Part shown: in pieces, positions 37,549 to 49,300 of the stretch
How the letters are laid out: the number at the start of each line of letters is the position of its first letter
How positions within the stretch are numbered: the first letter of the stretch is position 1
NCBI RefSeq assembly: GCF_026151205.1
Contig: NC_087083.1
Coordinates: 10,848,944-10,912,943 of the forward strand
Origin: Bolinopsis microptera
Lineage: Eukaryota; Ctenophora; Tentaculata; Lobata; Bolinopsidae
DNA: 64,000 nt
Direction of reading: 5' to 3'
Notes under the pieces: generated by a model
What the model saw: only the letters and a program-made list of their open reading frames with translations
The model's database searches: none
What the model was told of the DNA's origin: nothing
Program-made: the position numbers and the translations under genes

Positions 37549-37682
37549 TCCCACCTTGACATTGACAAAGTCAAAAGGTATTTGCGCTATTGTGCTTTTC
37601 AAGGAGAAATACGTCACTGTCAGTAGCGTTTTTAAGCTTGTTATTTTCTTTCAAAAGTAGTCCAAGTGATTTGCATACTTTA

Positions 37683-38009
37683 TTTGACCAAAACCCATAA
37701 TCATGGGTAGAGTGAACCGCTGCCAGTGTCTCTCTTTTCCAAACAAAAGAAAATGATATTAATTTGAGGAACCGTCCGCAAATGCAAATTGATACCGAGA
37801 ATGAAATCGGTCGCTCGCTTTTCCCATTCAATAAGCTTTATTACAATACGTAAGCCGTGAATGAATGGGAAAAGCGAGCGACCGATTTCATTCTCGGTAT
37901 CAATTTGCATTTGCGGACGGTTCCTCAAATTAATATCATTTTCTTTTGTTTGGAAAAGAGAGACACTGGCAGCGGTTCACTCTACCCATGATTATGGGTT
38001 TTGGTCAAA
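37683..38009. mobile_element. Foldback (palindromic) element, full copy
   Basis: Two near-perfect inverted arms of about 150 bp (37683-37832 and 37858-38009) flank a 25-bp loop. The arms start TTTGACCAAAACCCATAATC and contain GCCAGTGTCTCTCTTTTCC and AATCGGTCGCTCGCTTTTCC. There is a small internal palindrome (CCCATAATCATGGG) near each tip. Other copies: 8825, 21030, 40034, and a degraded one at 525. Confidence 0.9.
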
Positions 38010-39465
38010 TATCATCTCTTTTTGATTATAATGTCAGGATAATTTACACAGTCGAAACTTAATAAGGAGGTAATTTCAACGATTTCGAGATTTTACCTTT
38101 GAAAACGTTTCCTTGTGTTTAGGTAGGCATATCTGTCAATAACAGACTGAATATAGCACTTTTTACTCATTCAAGTTGGCATTAAATTCATATATAATGC
38201 CATTTTAATATCGTGGGAAAGCAGAATATATTCGAAATCACGAATGAGCAAAATTCTCACCTTTCGCACCCTCAAACTTTGAGCGGACGTTGCGTGCGCA
38301 TAAAATATTGAATCACCATAAATTTTTGCATAGTGTTATTTAATATATAGTTTGATAAGCATGAAAAGTTTCAGAAGATTTCAAAAAGAACTTGGATCAC
38401 AACGGGACTCCAAAGTTGGTAAAAATCGTAGAAATAACAATTTTTAGTGATTTTAGCTATTTTAAATGAATTTGGGCGTGTTCCCACGTGTGCAACTTTT
38501 CGATTTTTAACTTTAAAACTAGCCTATAACACAATTTAGACCTTTAGGAAGCAAAATTGAGCTCCACAACCCAAGGGATGGCCCAACACCAGAGAATACT
38601 AATTCACAACTTTTGTGTTTTTATAAAATTATTCTTCAAAAAAGCACAAACTTCAATAGCGAATATCTTTATGAAGGAGCAAGGTAGGAAAACTTTCCGG
38701 TAGATTTTCAGAATGCTTGAACAATTATCTAAGATGAAAATGTCCTCAGATTTTGAATAAAATTACTCCTTAATGCTTTAAAATCGATTTGAAAAGTTGT
38801 TATTTTGTCAAAAATCAAGTTTTAAAAACACTTAAATTGATGACGTCATCAAGTGATGATGATGACGATAAATTATTTTTCGATATAATGTAAACTAAAG
38901 TATAAACAATTATCTTTAAAACCTGTGGTTCGAAATGACTGTATCTTTTATACTTTTGAATCTACGGACACTTAAATGTAGGCTACAATTTACTGCAAAA
39001 GCGTCTATACATATATACATATATATATACATATATAGCTTCACGACAATCTGTTGTAAAACAGGGGTTCCAGAAAACCCACTTCCCGATACTCCTGCAA
39101 CATGAAATTTTTTTTACAGTCGATTTGGACAAGGTCTAGACGCTCTGCAAAGTTTCAGATCTCTAACTCAATTTTAACATGGTTTTTAAGGCACCTGAAT
39201 ATGGCGATTTTGGGTTTTTTACCTAATTTCGTATAACATGCTGGCGCGTATTTTGCGCAAATTTCTTAAAAACCTCCACATAACTATTTCTTATTCCTGT
39301 CATCATTAACATTGAATTAGAATGTTTTGAACTTAAATATACCTGCTGAACTACTTTCGATGAGTCTTAATGCCTGGAAAACAATAAAGGGGATATAATA
39401 GTATAGGGGGTACATAGTGTTGTGAATATAAGGGCAACGGTTATGCTTGCCAGCATTGTGATTGG
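37683..39465. mobile_element. Long dispersed repeat with foldback head, copy 1
   Basis: Begins with the foldback element at 37683-38009 and continues with about 1.4 kb shared with copy 2. Markers are GAGCGGACGTTGCGTGCGCA, TTGATGACGTCATCAAG (copy 1 TTGATGACGTCATCAAGTG), GAAAACCCACTTCCCGAT and ATGAGTCTTAATGCCTG. The right limit is near GGTTATGCTTGCCAGCATTG, whose reverse complement also occurs at 49868-49893. No intact coding region seen. Confidence 0.7.
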
Positions 39466-40033
39466 ACATTATTTGACCGGACATTAAATGACCGGACTTA
39501 ATTATGAACCGACATTAAAATGAACGCTCGCGCTTAAAGTTAAAGACATTCAAAACCATCAAAAATCCAAATGTGTTCATATTTTGTTGACGGTTTTTAA
39601 ATTTTAGCTGATGATTTGCAAATCAATGTTTTATAAAATAATTAGCGCGAAAAGCAGCCGTTAAACAGTAAAAATGTCATAATATCTGTTCATGTTATAT
39701 ATTACTACCAATGTTCATGATTATGAAAGTTGTGTAAAAACAACAAATATGAAATAATATATGACCAGATTGTCATTGATGAGCATATCACAGGTCATAT
39801 TCGCGTCAAATGGGTTATCGTGCTTATTGCTTAAACTTAAAGCATCGCGTAATTGGTAATACCCGCTTTTTGAAAACCATCTTTTATTACTATCATATTA
39901 AACGGAGACCAGCACCTCGATTTTAGATTGTAAATCAAAAGGCTTCGACAAGGCTAGTAAATAAAAAGTAATGTTTTTAATTTTATGACACCTTGGTTAT
40001 TGCGAAAAGATTATAAATATAATGAAGGTACAA

Positions 40034-40293
40034 TTTGACCAAAACCCATAATCATGGGTAGAGTGGACCGCTGCCAGTGTCTCTCTTTCCCAAACAAAAG
40101 GAAATGATATTAATTTGATTGACCGTGCTCAAATGCAAAATGATACCGAGAATGAAATCGGTCGCTCGCTTTTCCCATTCATTTACAATTGTAATAGATT
40201 AAGAAGAACTATCCAAAGGCAGCTTCCTTTTGTTTGGGAAAGAGAGACACTGGCAGCGGTCCACTCTACCCATGATTATGGGTTTTGGTCAAA
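40034..40293. mobile_element. Foldback element, shorter copy
   Basis: Arms TTTGACCAAAACCCATAATC and its mirror ending TTTTGGTCAAA, with one arm shortened (the right arm lacks the AATCGGTCGCTCGC part). Confidence 0.88.
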
Positions 40294-41102
40294 TATCATC
40301 TCTTTTTGATTATAATATCAGGGTACTTTATAAAGTTGAAATATACACTGATATCTTCATTAATAAGGAGGAAGTTTCAACGATTTCGAAATTTTTCCTT
40401 TGAAAACATTTCCTTGTGTTTAGGGAAGCATATCGGTCGATCACTGACTGAATATGCTACTTAATACTCATTCAAGTTGGCATTAAATTCATATATAATG
40501 ACATTAAACTGTCGTGGCAAAGCAGAATTTGTTGGAAATCACGAATGAGCAAATTCTCACCTTTCGCACGTGCAAACTTTGAGCGGACGTTGCGTGCGCA
40601 TTGAATATTGAATCGCCGTAAATTTTAGCATGTAATTGTTTTATATATAACTTGATAAGCATGCAAAGTTTCAAAGTATTTCAAGAAGAATTGTAATCAC
40701 AACGGGACTCTAAAGTTGACAGAAAATGACGAAAACAGCAATTTACAGTGATTTTAGTAATTTTCTATCAATTTGGGCGTGTCCCCACGTGTGCAACTTT
40801 TCGATTTTTAACTTTAAAACTAGCCTAATGCACAATTTATACCTATAGGAAGCAGAACTGAGCTCCACAACCCAAGGCATGGCCCAACACCAGAGAATAC
40901 TAAATCGCAAAATTGACGTTTTTATAAAATAATTCTTCAAAAAAGCACAAACTTCAATGACGAATATCTTTATGAAGGAGCAAGCTAGAAAAACTTTCCG
41001 GTAGATTTTCAGAATGCTTGAACAATTATCTAAGATGGAAATTTCCTCAGATTTTGAATACAATTACTTTTTAATGGTGTAAAATCATTTTAAAAAGTTA
41101 TT

Positions 41103-43252
41103 ACTGAAATTAGTAGTAGGACCACTTTCGATCCTGGTGGGGCCCAGGGGACACTACGTAACCCTTCTCCAAATAGTATCTACATAAAACCAGTCACAAC
41201 TACCGAAGTTCAAGACGTTATTAACCTATTTAAGAATAAAGCTACTCTTGACACCAAAATCCAACCACTCAAAATTGCCAACAGCTGTCATAATTTTACC
41301 ACTGTATTGGCCCACGTTGTTAACAGCTCGTTCGAACAAGGGGTCTTTCCCCAAGCCTTGAAAACGGCAAAAGTAGTTCCTGTACATAAAGGTGGATCTA
41401 AAACTGACATCAAAAATTACAGACCGATATCTCTACTTGCCACTTTCTCAAAAGTCTACGAAAAGCTTATGCACAATCGAGTCATAAATTTCTTGGATAC
41501 CTACAATATACTTTGTAAAAATCAATACGGCTTCCGCCCAGGTAGGTCTTGTGAACATGCACTTCTTAATGCTAAAGACAGAATCCTCAATTCAATGTCT
41601 AAAAAGCAAGTTACTTTGCTCCTTTTAATTGACTTTAGCAAAGCCTTTGACCTGGTGGATCACTCCATACTCCTGAATAAGCTCGAGCACTATGGCATAA
41701 GAGGTCTAGCTTTAAACTGGTTTAAATCATATCTTATGAACAGAAACCAGTTTGTATCAATTGGATCCTCTGAATCCTCAGCCAATCCAATTATTTACGG
41801 TGTACCCCAAGGTTCAATTTTGGGACCTCTCCTTTTTATAATCTACATAAACGATCTTCCTCAAATATCAGAAATAGCTAATTTCATCATGTACGCAGAT
41901 GATGCAAACATTTTCCTAACAGGAGAAAATATAAACGAGGTTTATGATAAGCTCAAAATTCTTAGCGATGTCTTAGTTAAATGGGTAGATAACAACGGAT
42001 TAGCTCTAAATCTTAAAAAAACGAATTAAATGATCTTTTCTCGACAAAGAAACCTCATTTATCGCGATGTAGTAATTTCTGGTGTCACAATCGAAAGAAA
42101 AACAGAAGCCCGTTTCTTAGGTGTTATAATAGATAACAAACTGAACTGGTCGCAACATATTTCTGCCATGAAAATGAAAATGGCCAGATACATTGGAGTC
42201 ATGTACAAACTTAAAAAATATTTGCCTCTGGAAGCACGTTTACAAATATATCACAGCTTTGTGCAGTCTCACCTTAATTACTGCTCCCTCGTCTGGGGTT
42301 TTGCTGCCAAATCCCATATAGAAACACTATTTGTTAAACAGAAAATGGGTCTTAGAGCAATACTACCAGGTTTTGTTAATTACTGGTACAAAGATGGTAC
42401 ACCACCAGCAAGTACCAAGTCTGGTTTCTATGTACACAAAATATTGACAGTTCATAGTATCATCGTAAAGAACGCATTAGTTTTTATACATAAGCTAAAA
42501 AACTTCCCAAGTCTAGTGCCTCCCTCTATAAAGAAAACAATACCTAACAGTGCACCAATATTTAACGTCGCCGATCCGGATTCGAGTCTTACAACTTTGT
42601 GGTCAGATGAATACGGTAAACACCCTTACAATAATTCAGTATTCTACAAAGGTCCACTATTAGCAATAAACAGATATAGTGTCGCAGCAACTTCCTTGCC
42701 AAGTCTATTCAACCTTAACATCTACAAAAGGTGCATAAAAAACATGCTCATTGATCAACAAAACGAGGGCATTGCAGACGAATGGCATAACTTTATGTTA
42801 TACAATATAACGGGACTAAGGAAATCAGAGCGCAACATCAACCGTAATGCTAATAATAACTCTGTCCCATAAGCACGCCATCACAGAATCAATTTCACTG
42901 CATACCATCTCAGTTACACTGCCATCAATTCGCCAGCAAAAACGGCATGACGCTATGCGACTGATAACAGTCGTTAAATTTTAAAAATTTTGGAATAGCT
43001 AGCTAGCAGTAGCTATGCGCCTGTTTCCACTCTATAACAACTCTAAAAGCATATTAATATGATAATTTCAACTAAAGGCAACTTTATATGTGCTCAGCTA
43101 TGTTTTGTTTCGACAAGCTCTATTATATACATTTTAATCGTTTTAATGAGATCTAATCTTGTATGAGTTTTGAGTTTGAATTGATAACACTTATTATATA
43201 TATTATTTTTTGAGTAAACATTGGCTGGTACTTCGGGCCGGTCCCCAACAAA
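41103..43252 (+). mobile_element. 5'-truncated CR1/L2/jockey-like non-LTR retrotransposon
   Basis: Opens abruptly within coding sequence, with no endonuclease domain, and ends in a 3' UTR with tip CCGGTCCCCAAC. The surrounding repeat resumes directly, which fixes the insertion between about 41102 and 43252. There is no poly(A) tail, as in CR1/L2 groups. A target duplication is not obvious. Confidence 0.8.
41110..42872 (+). pseudogene. Reverse transcriptase ORF with one in-frame stop
   Basis: The frame is open from about 41110 to TAA at 42027-42029, then continues in the same frame from 42030 to TAA 42870-42872. RT motifs are in order: VVPVHKGGSK, YRPISLLATFSKVYEKL, NQYGFRPGRSCEHAL, LIDFSKAFDLVDH, GVPQGSILGPLLF, and the catalytic MYADDANIF with both aspartates. 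After the stop, FLGVIIDNKLNW and a C-terminal thumb/tail follow. Apart from the missing N-terminus and this single nonsense codon, the RT is intact, so the insertion is fairly recent. Dead as a protein unless the stop is read through. Confidence 0.88.
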
Positions 43253-43828
43253 CTTTGTCAAAAATCAAGTTTTAAAAACGGTTAACTTGATGACGTCATC
43301 AAGGGGTGTTCATGACGTCAAATAATTTGTTTATAAATGTAAACTAAAGTGTAAACAATTATTTTCAAGACCTGTGGTCGGAAATGGCTGTATCTTTTAT
43401 ACTTTAGAATCTATGGACAATTAAATACAGGCTACAATTGACTGGCAAAGCGTCTATCCCTGAATATATATGTATGTATATATCACGACAATCTATCGTA
43501 AAACAGGGGTTCTAGAAAACCCACTTCCCGATGCTCCTGAAACCTGGAACTTTTTTTGCAGTCGATTTGGTCAACGTCTAGACGCCCTGAAAAATTTCAG
43601 ATCTCTAACTCAATTTTAACATGGTTTTTAAAGCACCTGAATATGGCGATTTTGGGTTTTTTACCGAATTTCGTATAACAGTGCTGGCGAGTATTTTATG
43701 CAAATTTCTTAAAAATCTCAACATAACTATTTTTTATTCCTGTCATCTTTGACATCAAATTAGAATGTTTTGAACTAAAAATAAATCTGCTGAACGACTT
43801 CCGATGAGTCTTAATGCCTGAAAAACTC

Positions 43829-43890
43829 CTGCCGGAGGCGGCGGCCTTCGGCCGCCGCCTCCGGCCGGAGTGCACGCTTCGCGTGCACGA
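43829..43890. repeat. Two perfect GC-rich hairpins
   Basis: First: 16-bp arms GCCGGAGGCGGCGGCC (43831-43846) and its complement (43850-43865) with loop TTC. Second: GTGCACGC-TTC-GCGTGCAC (43870-43888). Both have a TTC loop and lie in AT-rich DNA. Confidence 0.85.
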
Positions 43891-44015
43891 AAGAGGCTTG
43901 TAACGTGTACCAAAGGGGGTATAATAGTATTAGTAAAGGGGGTATAATAGTAAATGGGGTACATAGTATACCCACAATAAATGCAACGGTCGTGCTTGCC
44001 AGCACTGTGATGATT

Positions 44016-45840
44016 GTCGTATGCTTTTAAACAAACATGATTGAAAGTTGGCACTATGCCGCCATATTGATATAGTGCCACCAATGCCATAGTGTGCGCC
44101 AGTGCCACGAGAGTGCCTCGAGAGTGCCACGAGATTGCTGCAACAGTGCCATCGGGATCCGTAAATGACTTGCATTGGAATAATTTTGGAAAAATTCAAC
44201 GGACTTTAACTTGGACGGACCTTAAACGGAGTACGGACGGATTTTATTTGAACGGACATTAAGATTAACACTAGCACCTCCAGCGTTTAATTAATTTCCG
44301 TTCAAATAAAGTCCGATAAGGACTAAGGTATATCAATTTTGAATACATTGCAAAAGATTTTATCTCGATTCATGAAGTTTGCAAGAAGTTACAACAATTG
44401 CAATGCCCGCAATTTGGGGAGTGTGCAGCGTTCGGTGGAGATATAACTGCATGCGCCTTGAAATTATTCTTTCTGGCACGTAAGACTTAATAAGTTAATA
44501 CTACAAGTACAACTGGTTCGAGGAATTTGTCAAATCGAAAAATATTCGTGTTAATTTTGTTCAAATTAAGGGTCATTTGTGTGATTTATTATTGCTGATT
44601 TGGTAATGGTAATGATCATTATTGTTAAAGTATATAAGTATTACTGGTCGGCGCTCAGCCTGTCATTAAGCCATTTAAAGCCTGAAGGCCTCAGGTAATC
44701 ACGACTACATAAGCAGTGGCTTATTTTTTCTAATTTCCTATTTTGAAGCTTCATTTTGGGATTCACCAAACATATTTTGGAAGTAAATGTTTTGGCACAT
44801 TAAAATTCTGCTAACTCAAATATTTGTAAGTGCTAACTTCAATAATACATATTATGTGAATATCAATAAAGTCATATTCTCTTTTAGAAATTGAGTGATG
44901 CAATGCATATTTAAAAAATTCTCTTGATACTTTTAAGATAAAAGTAAGTGATTACTCAAATATCCCTCTATGGTTGAAACATTTTCTACAACAATTAGGC
45001 ATAAAAAGTCTACAATACTTTATCGTCCGACATTGTAGCTCACGACATTTCACCACAATATTAAACGTTTTATACCGACACCTATAACCGTAAGCCTAAA
45101 TTAAATTTTCACCCATAAAAGGAGCGAAAATGTTTAGCGTGAAATTTCGAGAACCCATTCCACACGGGTGCAGAACAGCTCGTGTGCCTGCAGAGAAAAT
45201 TACAGCGAAGATTACAACTCCTTATGACAGTTAGCCATAAGTGATAATCTAATTAACAACTTATCAGTAAACTTCCTTATCACCAACACCATTTGTAACT
45301 GTAACTGGTTGATTTTGTAGGTTTTAGGGGCCGATATTTGGCTTCGATCCTGTTCAGGGTTTGAGTTTTACCTTATTCTCGAACCTTGTATTCGTGGTAT
45401 TTTACAAAACTTCTGCATATTTCGTTTCAGCATGTTACAGTGGCCACGTCGTTTAGATTCGTAGTAGAAATTGTGGTTGATTAGCAGTTAATACTCATAT
45501 TATGATCTTTGCAACATAGATGCAAATCAAGGTGTTTTTAATTGGTAATAGATAAATAAATAAGTAACAGATAAAAGATTTAATTGAAAATTAACAGCAT
45601 TAAATAATAAAGAGCTTTTATTTCCCTTTTTTGGTGGTACTGTAATGAACTTTATTTGGGCAGTCATCATTTAACTTTCTTCTGTAGTCCACTCATAAGC
45701 TTGGTACTTACTTACATGAACCAGAAAGGAGGTGTATTTTTTTAAACTAAAAAAGAACTCTCCTTTTCTGCTCTCAGTCATGCTAAAAAATTGTATTACT
45801 TAAACGTTTTAAGACACTGTTATTTTAGTAGTCATCATCT
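44016..45840. other. Intergenic region before the VWD gene
   Basis: Positions 44199-44340 carry the dispersed CGGAC-rich repeat. The rest is AT-rich without a recognisable gene. It presumably contains the promoter of the VWD-C8 gene. Confidence 0.4.
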
Positions 45841-45854
45841 AATATCCTCCGGTA

Positions 45855-46280
45855 TAACACTAGTTACCATGACAACTACACTAGTTACCATGACAACTAC
45901 ACTAGTTACCATGACAACTACACTAGTAATCATAACAACTACACTAGTTACCATGACAACTACACTAGTTACCATGACAACTACACTAGTAATCATAACA
46001 ACTACACTAGTTACCATGACAACTACACTAGTTACCATGACAACTACACTAGTAATCATAACAACTACACTAGTTACCATGACAATTACACTAGTTACCA
46101 TGACAACTACACTAGTAATCATAACAACTACACTAGTTACCATGACAACTACACTAGTTACCATGACAACTACACTAGTTACCATGACAACTACACTAGT
46201 TACCATGACAACTACACTAGTTACCATGACAACTACACTAGTTACCATGACAACTACACTAGTTACCATGACAACTACGC
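45855..46280. repeat. 21-bp tandem repeat (ACTAGTTACCATGACAACTAC)
   Basis: About 20 copies, with a regular alternation to the variant AGTAATCATAACAACTACACT every third unit in the left half. It lies 64 bp upstream of the VWD gene start and is flanked on both sides by CATCTAATATCCTCC. Because 21 is a multiple of three, long spurious ORFs arise on both strands. Confidence 0.95.
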
Positions 46281-46343
46281 AGCATCTAATATCCTCCAGT
46301 ATAATAACAAGTTACTGTTACCCTTATACTCTTATAGTTAATA

Positions 46344-49300
46344 ATGCGGTGCTTTTTGATACTCGTCCTGCTTGGACTGTTAGCTGCTGGAATCAACGGG
46401 GAAAAAGCGTGCAACGTGTTCGGAGACCCACATGTTATCACATTCGACGGTGAGATAGTGAGATATTGTTACAAGTTATTAAGGGTATATTAGCTAGGGA
46501 TTATTGTTAACAATATCTCTAGTTTAACGGTGAGATATTGTTACTAGTTAGGGTATATTGTTAACAATATTTCTAGTTTAACGGTGAGATATTGTTACTA
46601 GCTAGGGTATATTGTTAACAATATTTCTAGTTTAACGTTGAGATATTGTTACTAGCTAGGGTATATTGTTAACAATATCTCTAGTTTAACGGTGAGATAT
46701 TGTTACTAGCTAGGGTATATCGTTAACAATATCTCTAGTTTAACGGTGAGATATTGTTACTAGCTAGGGTATGTTGTTGACAATATCTGTAATGTAAGGA
46801 CTATTGCGGAGCTGAATGTCGGGCCCATAGACACAGACTTTTACCGAGTTTAAAAATTACTTTTGAATTTATTTCGGACCCATCATGATTCTGCAGTCAA
46901 ATAACATTTATATGTGTTATCACATATAAGTATCTACCGTTACTTCGTTGACAAGATTTGAAGGGTTTACTAAAACTTTATCTTTACTATGAAATGAAAT
47001 ATGTCTAGAAAAAAAGGAAGTTAAAATTACTCAAAGATCAACTGAAAAGGAAACAACTCAACGCGAAGAAAACTGATGCGTTAACTGAATCGCACTCAAT
47101 TTACACTCATTCTACGCTCCACTAAAATATGTAGATTTTAAATCCGAGCTAATAGTAGTGTCTGGTGACACGATAACGATAAAATTGTAGATTTTGGCGA
47201 ATACCAATTTAAAACGATCTCCCATATATTTAGCCGAATTTTAGATTATGGAATATTCCACTAACAATGTTGATCTGATTTGTTCTATCCTTCGCAGTAT
47301 TATAAAGGCTTCGTCAAATATTCCATACATGTAAAATGTACATAGTAATAACTGCTGTGTGAAATTTGGCGTAGAATGCAACTCGTGCAAGCCTTATGGT
47401 TCTGTTTTTTATAAAAAGATTAGATAGCAGCGTTATGTTTGCACTATCCGTTGTTTAGAAGTTAAGAAGTTACAATAAAATATGTGAAATTTTATCCCAT
47501 CTATTTATTTATACACAGGGTTGAAGTACAAGTTTGATCCCATCTATTTATTTATACACAGGGTTGAAGTACAAGTTTGAGAATGAGTGCACTTACGTGC
47601 TGGCAATGGATTGTGTGGATATGGGGTGGATAATTTACGGAGGATTTCAGACTTGTGGCAGAGGTCAGTTTCTCAATTATTAACTTAGTTGTTAACTTAG
47701 TTATTAAGTTAGTAATTAATTTAATTTTTTATTGAAAAAATAAAGCTTAATCAATTTATTTCTCTGTCGCTAATCATTCAAGTTGATTAATTATAAAGGA
47801 TTTGATTGATTAACTAACGAACCAGAATAACTGCATCCCAGGGACCTGCCTGCACGACATATCAGTGTTTCACACGAACCAGGGGTTTAGAGATGCTGTG
47901 TTTATTGGGAGAGGTTGGGTAATCAACCATCAGGGTACCAAGGTTCCATTCAGACAGGTTAGTTAGATTTAATTAGTTAGATTTAGTAAGTCAAATTTAG
48001 TTAGTTAGATTTAGTCAGTTAGATTTAGTTAGTTAGATTTAGTTCGCTAGATTTAGTTAGTTCGATTTAGTTAGTTATCTTTAGTTAGTTAGATTTAGTT
48101 AGTTAGATTTAGTTCGTTAGATTTAGTTAGTTATTTTTAGTTAGTTAGATTTAGTTAGTTAGATTTAGTTCGTTAGATTTAGTTAGTTAGATTTAGTCAG
48201 TTAGATTTAGTTAGTTAGATTTAGTTAGTTAGATTTAGTTAGTTATATTTAGTTAGTTAGATTTAGTTAGTTAGATTTAGTTAGTTAGATTTAGTTAGTT
48301 AGATTTAGTTAGTTAGATTTAGTTGGTTAAACGTAGTTTGTTTAACAGATTATGACCATATCTCACACTAACAAAAACACCAATTTGTATCTTATGTGAT
48401 TGTTACAAGTATTTTCTTACGTCAGGTTTTTGAAAAAGAACCAAAGTTTTGAGTTTTATCTTTAAAAACAAACTTTGAATAATATTGAATGATTTCTCCA
48501 GGGACAAGACTTCCAGATAGGTAACATAGGATTCTCATTTGATGGTCTCTACCTCACAGTCAGTTTGGATGGGTCTGGAGTTACCCTCACTTACGATGGA
48601 TTTATGGGACTGCAGATATCCATTGACGAAACAGTTCAAAGTAAGTGTAGACTTATTGCGCAGATCTTTTATATTTTCAATATATTATGTACGATGGAAA
48701 CATAATTTTTTAGTTACTTTATAGTGGGTTATGAGGAAAAGTCGTCGCGATTTTGCTCAACACTCCCCCTTACATGCTAATGAGCTAATGGTATAAAACC
48801 TTCAGCCTAGAAAAATAGTAGCTAATCTGGCATTGTAAACTTAAAAGTTTGAATTGTGGCGATTGAAATGCAGTAGCCATTCAGTTGGACTTTTCAATTT
48901 CTGAACGAAAATTGAATAACAAATATTGAATTACTTGTATTATAATAGCTTAGGGGCTATTTACTAAAAACGTCCGCCCCCTTGTCCGGGTTTTTCCAAA
49001 TTTGTAACCCCTCCCCCTTCCGGATGTCCGTTCAAGTATAGATAAATACCGATAAAACTTTGTCCGTTCACGCTGACGCAGTGCCTTGTCAAATAACGTC
49101 CGATAAGGTATATACAACGCGCACATTTAATTAAGCTGATGATAAGGTAATCAATAGTTCCTCCTGACATGCACTTCAGGCTAATAAAAAGTGACACAGT
49201 GCTCAGCGGGTAGTGTGACGTATTTAACCGTTAGTGTTAAGGTGTTAACTACGAGTATCACTTGTTGGATATCCTGCATAATTATTACAAGCCGATATTA

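Larger units (their letters stand above)
40034..44015. mobile_element. Long dispersed repeat, copy 2, interrupted by a retrotransposon
   Basis: Homologous to copy 1 in two pieces: 40034-41102 and about 43252-44015. Between them lies the reverse transcriptase element. Its right part carries two GC-rich hairpins absent from copy 1. Confidence 0.75.

Noticed and set aside
45791-46453. 220-codon + strand ORF and 144-codon minus ORF
   Set aside because: Translation is monotonous LVTMTTT/VVMVTS from the 21-bp repeat. The real VWD start is in another frame at 46344.
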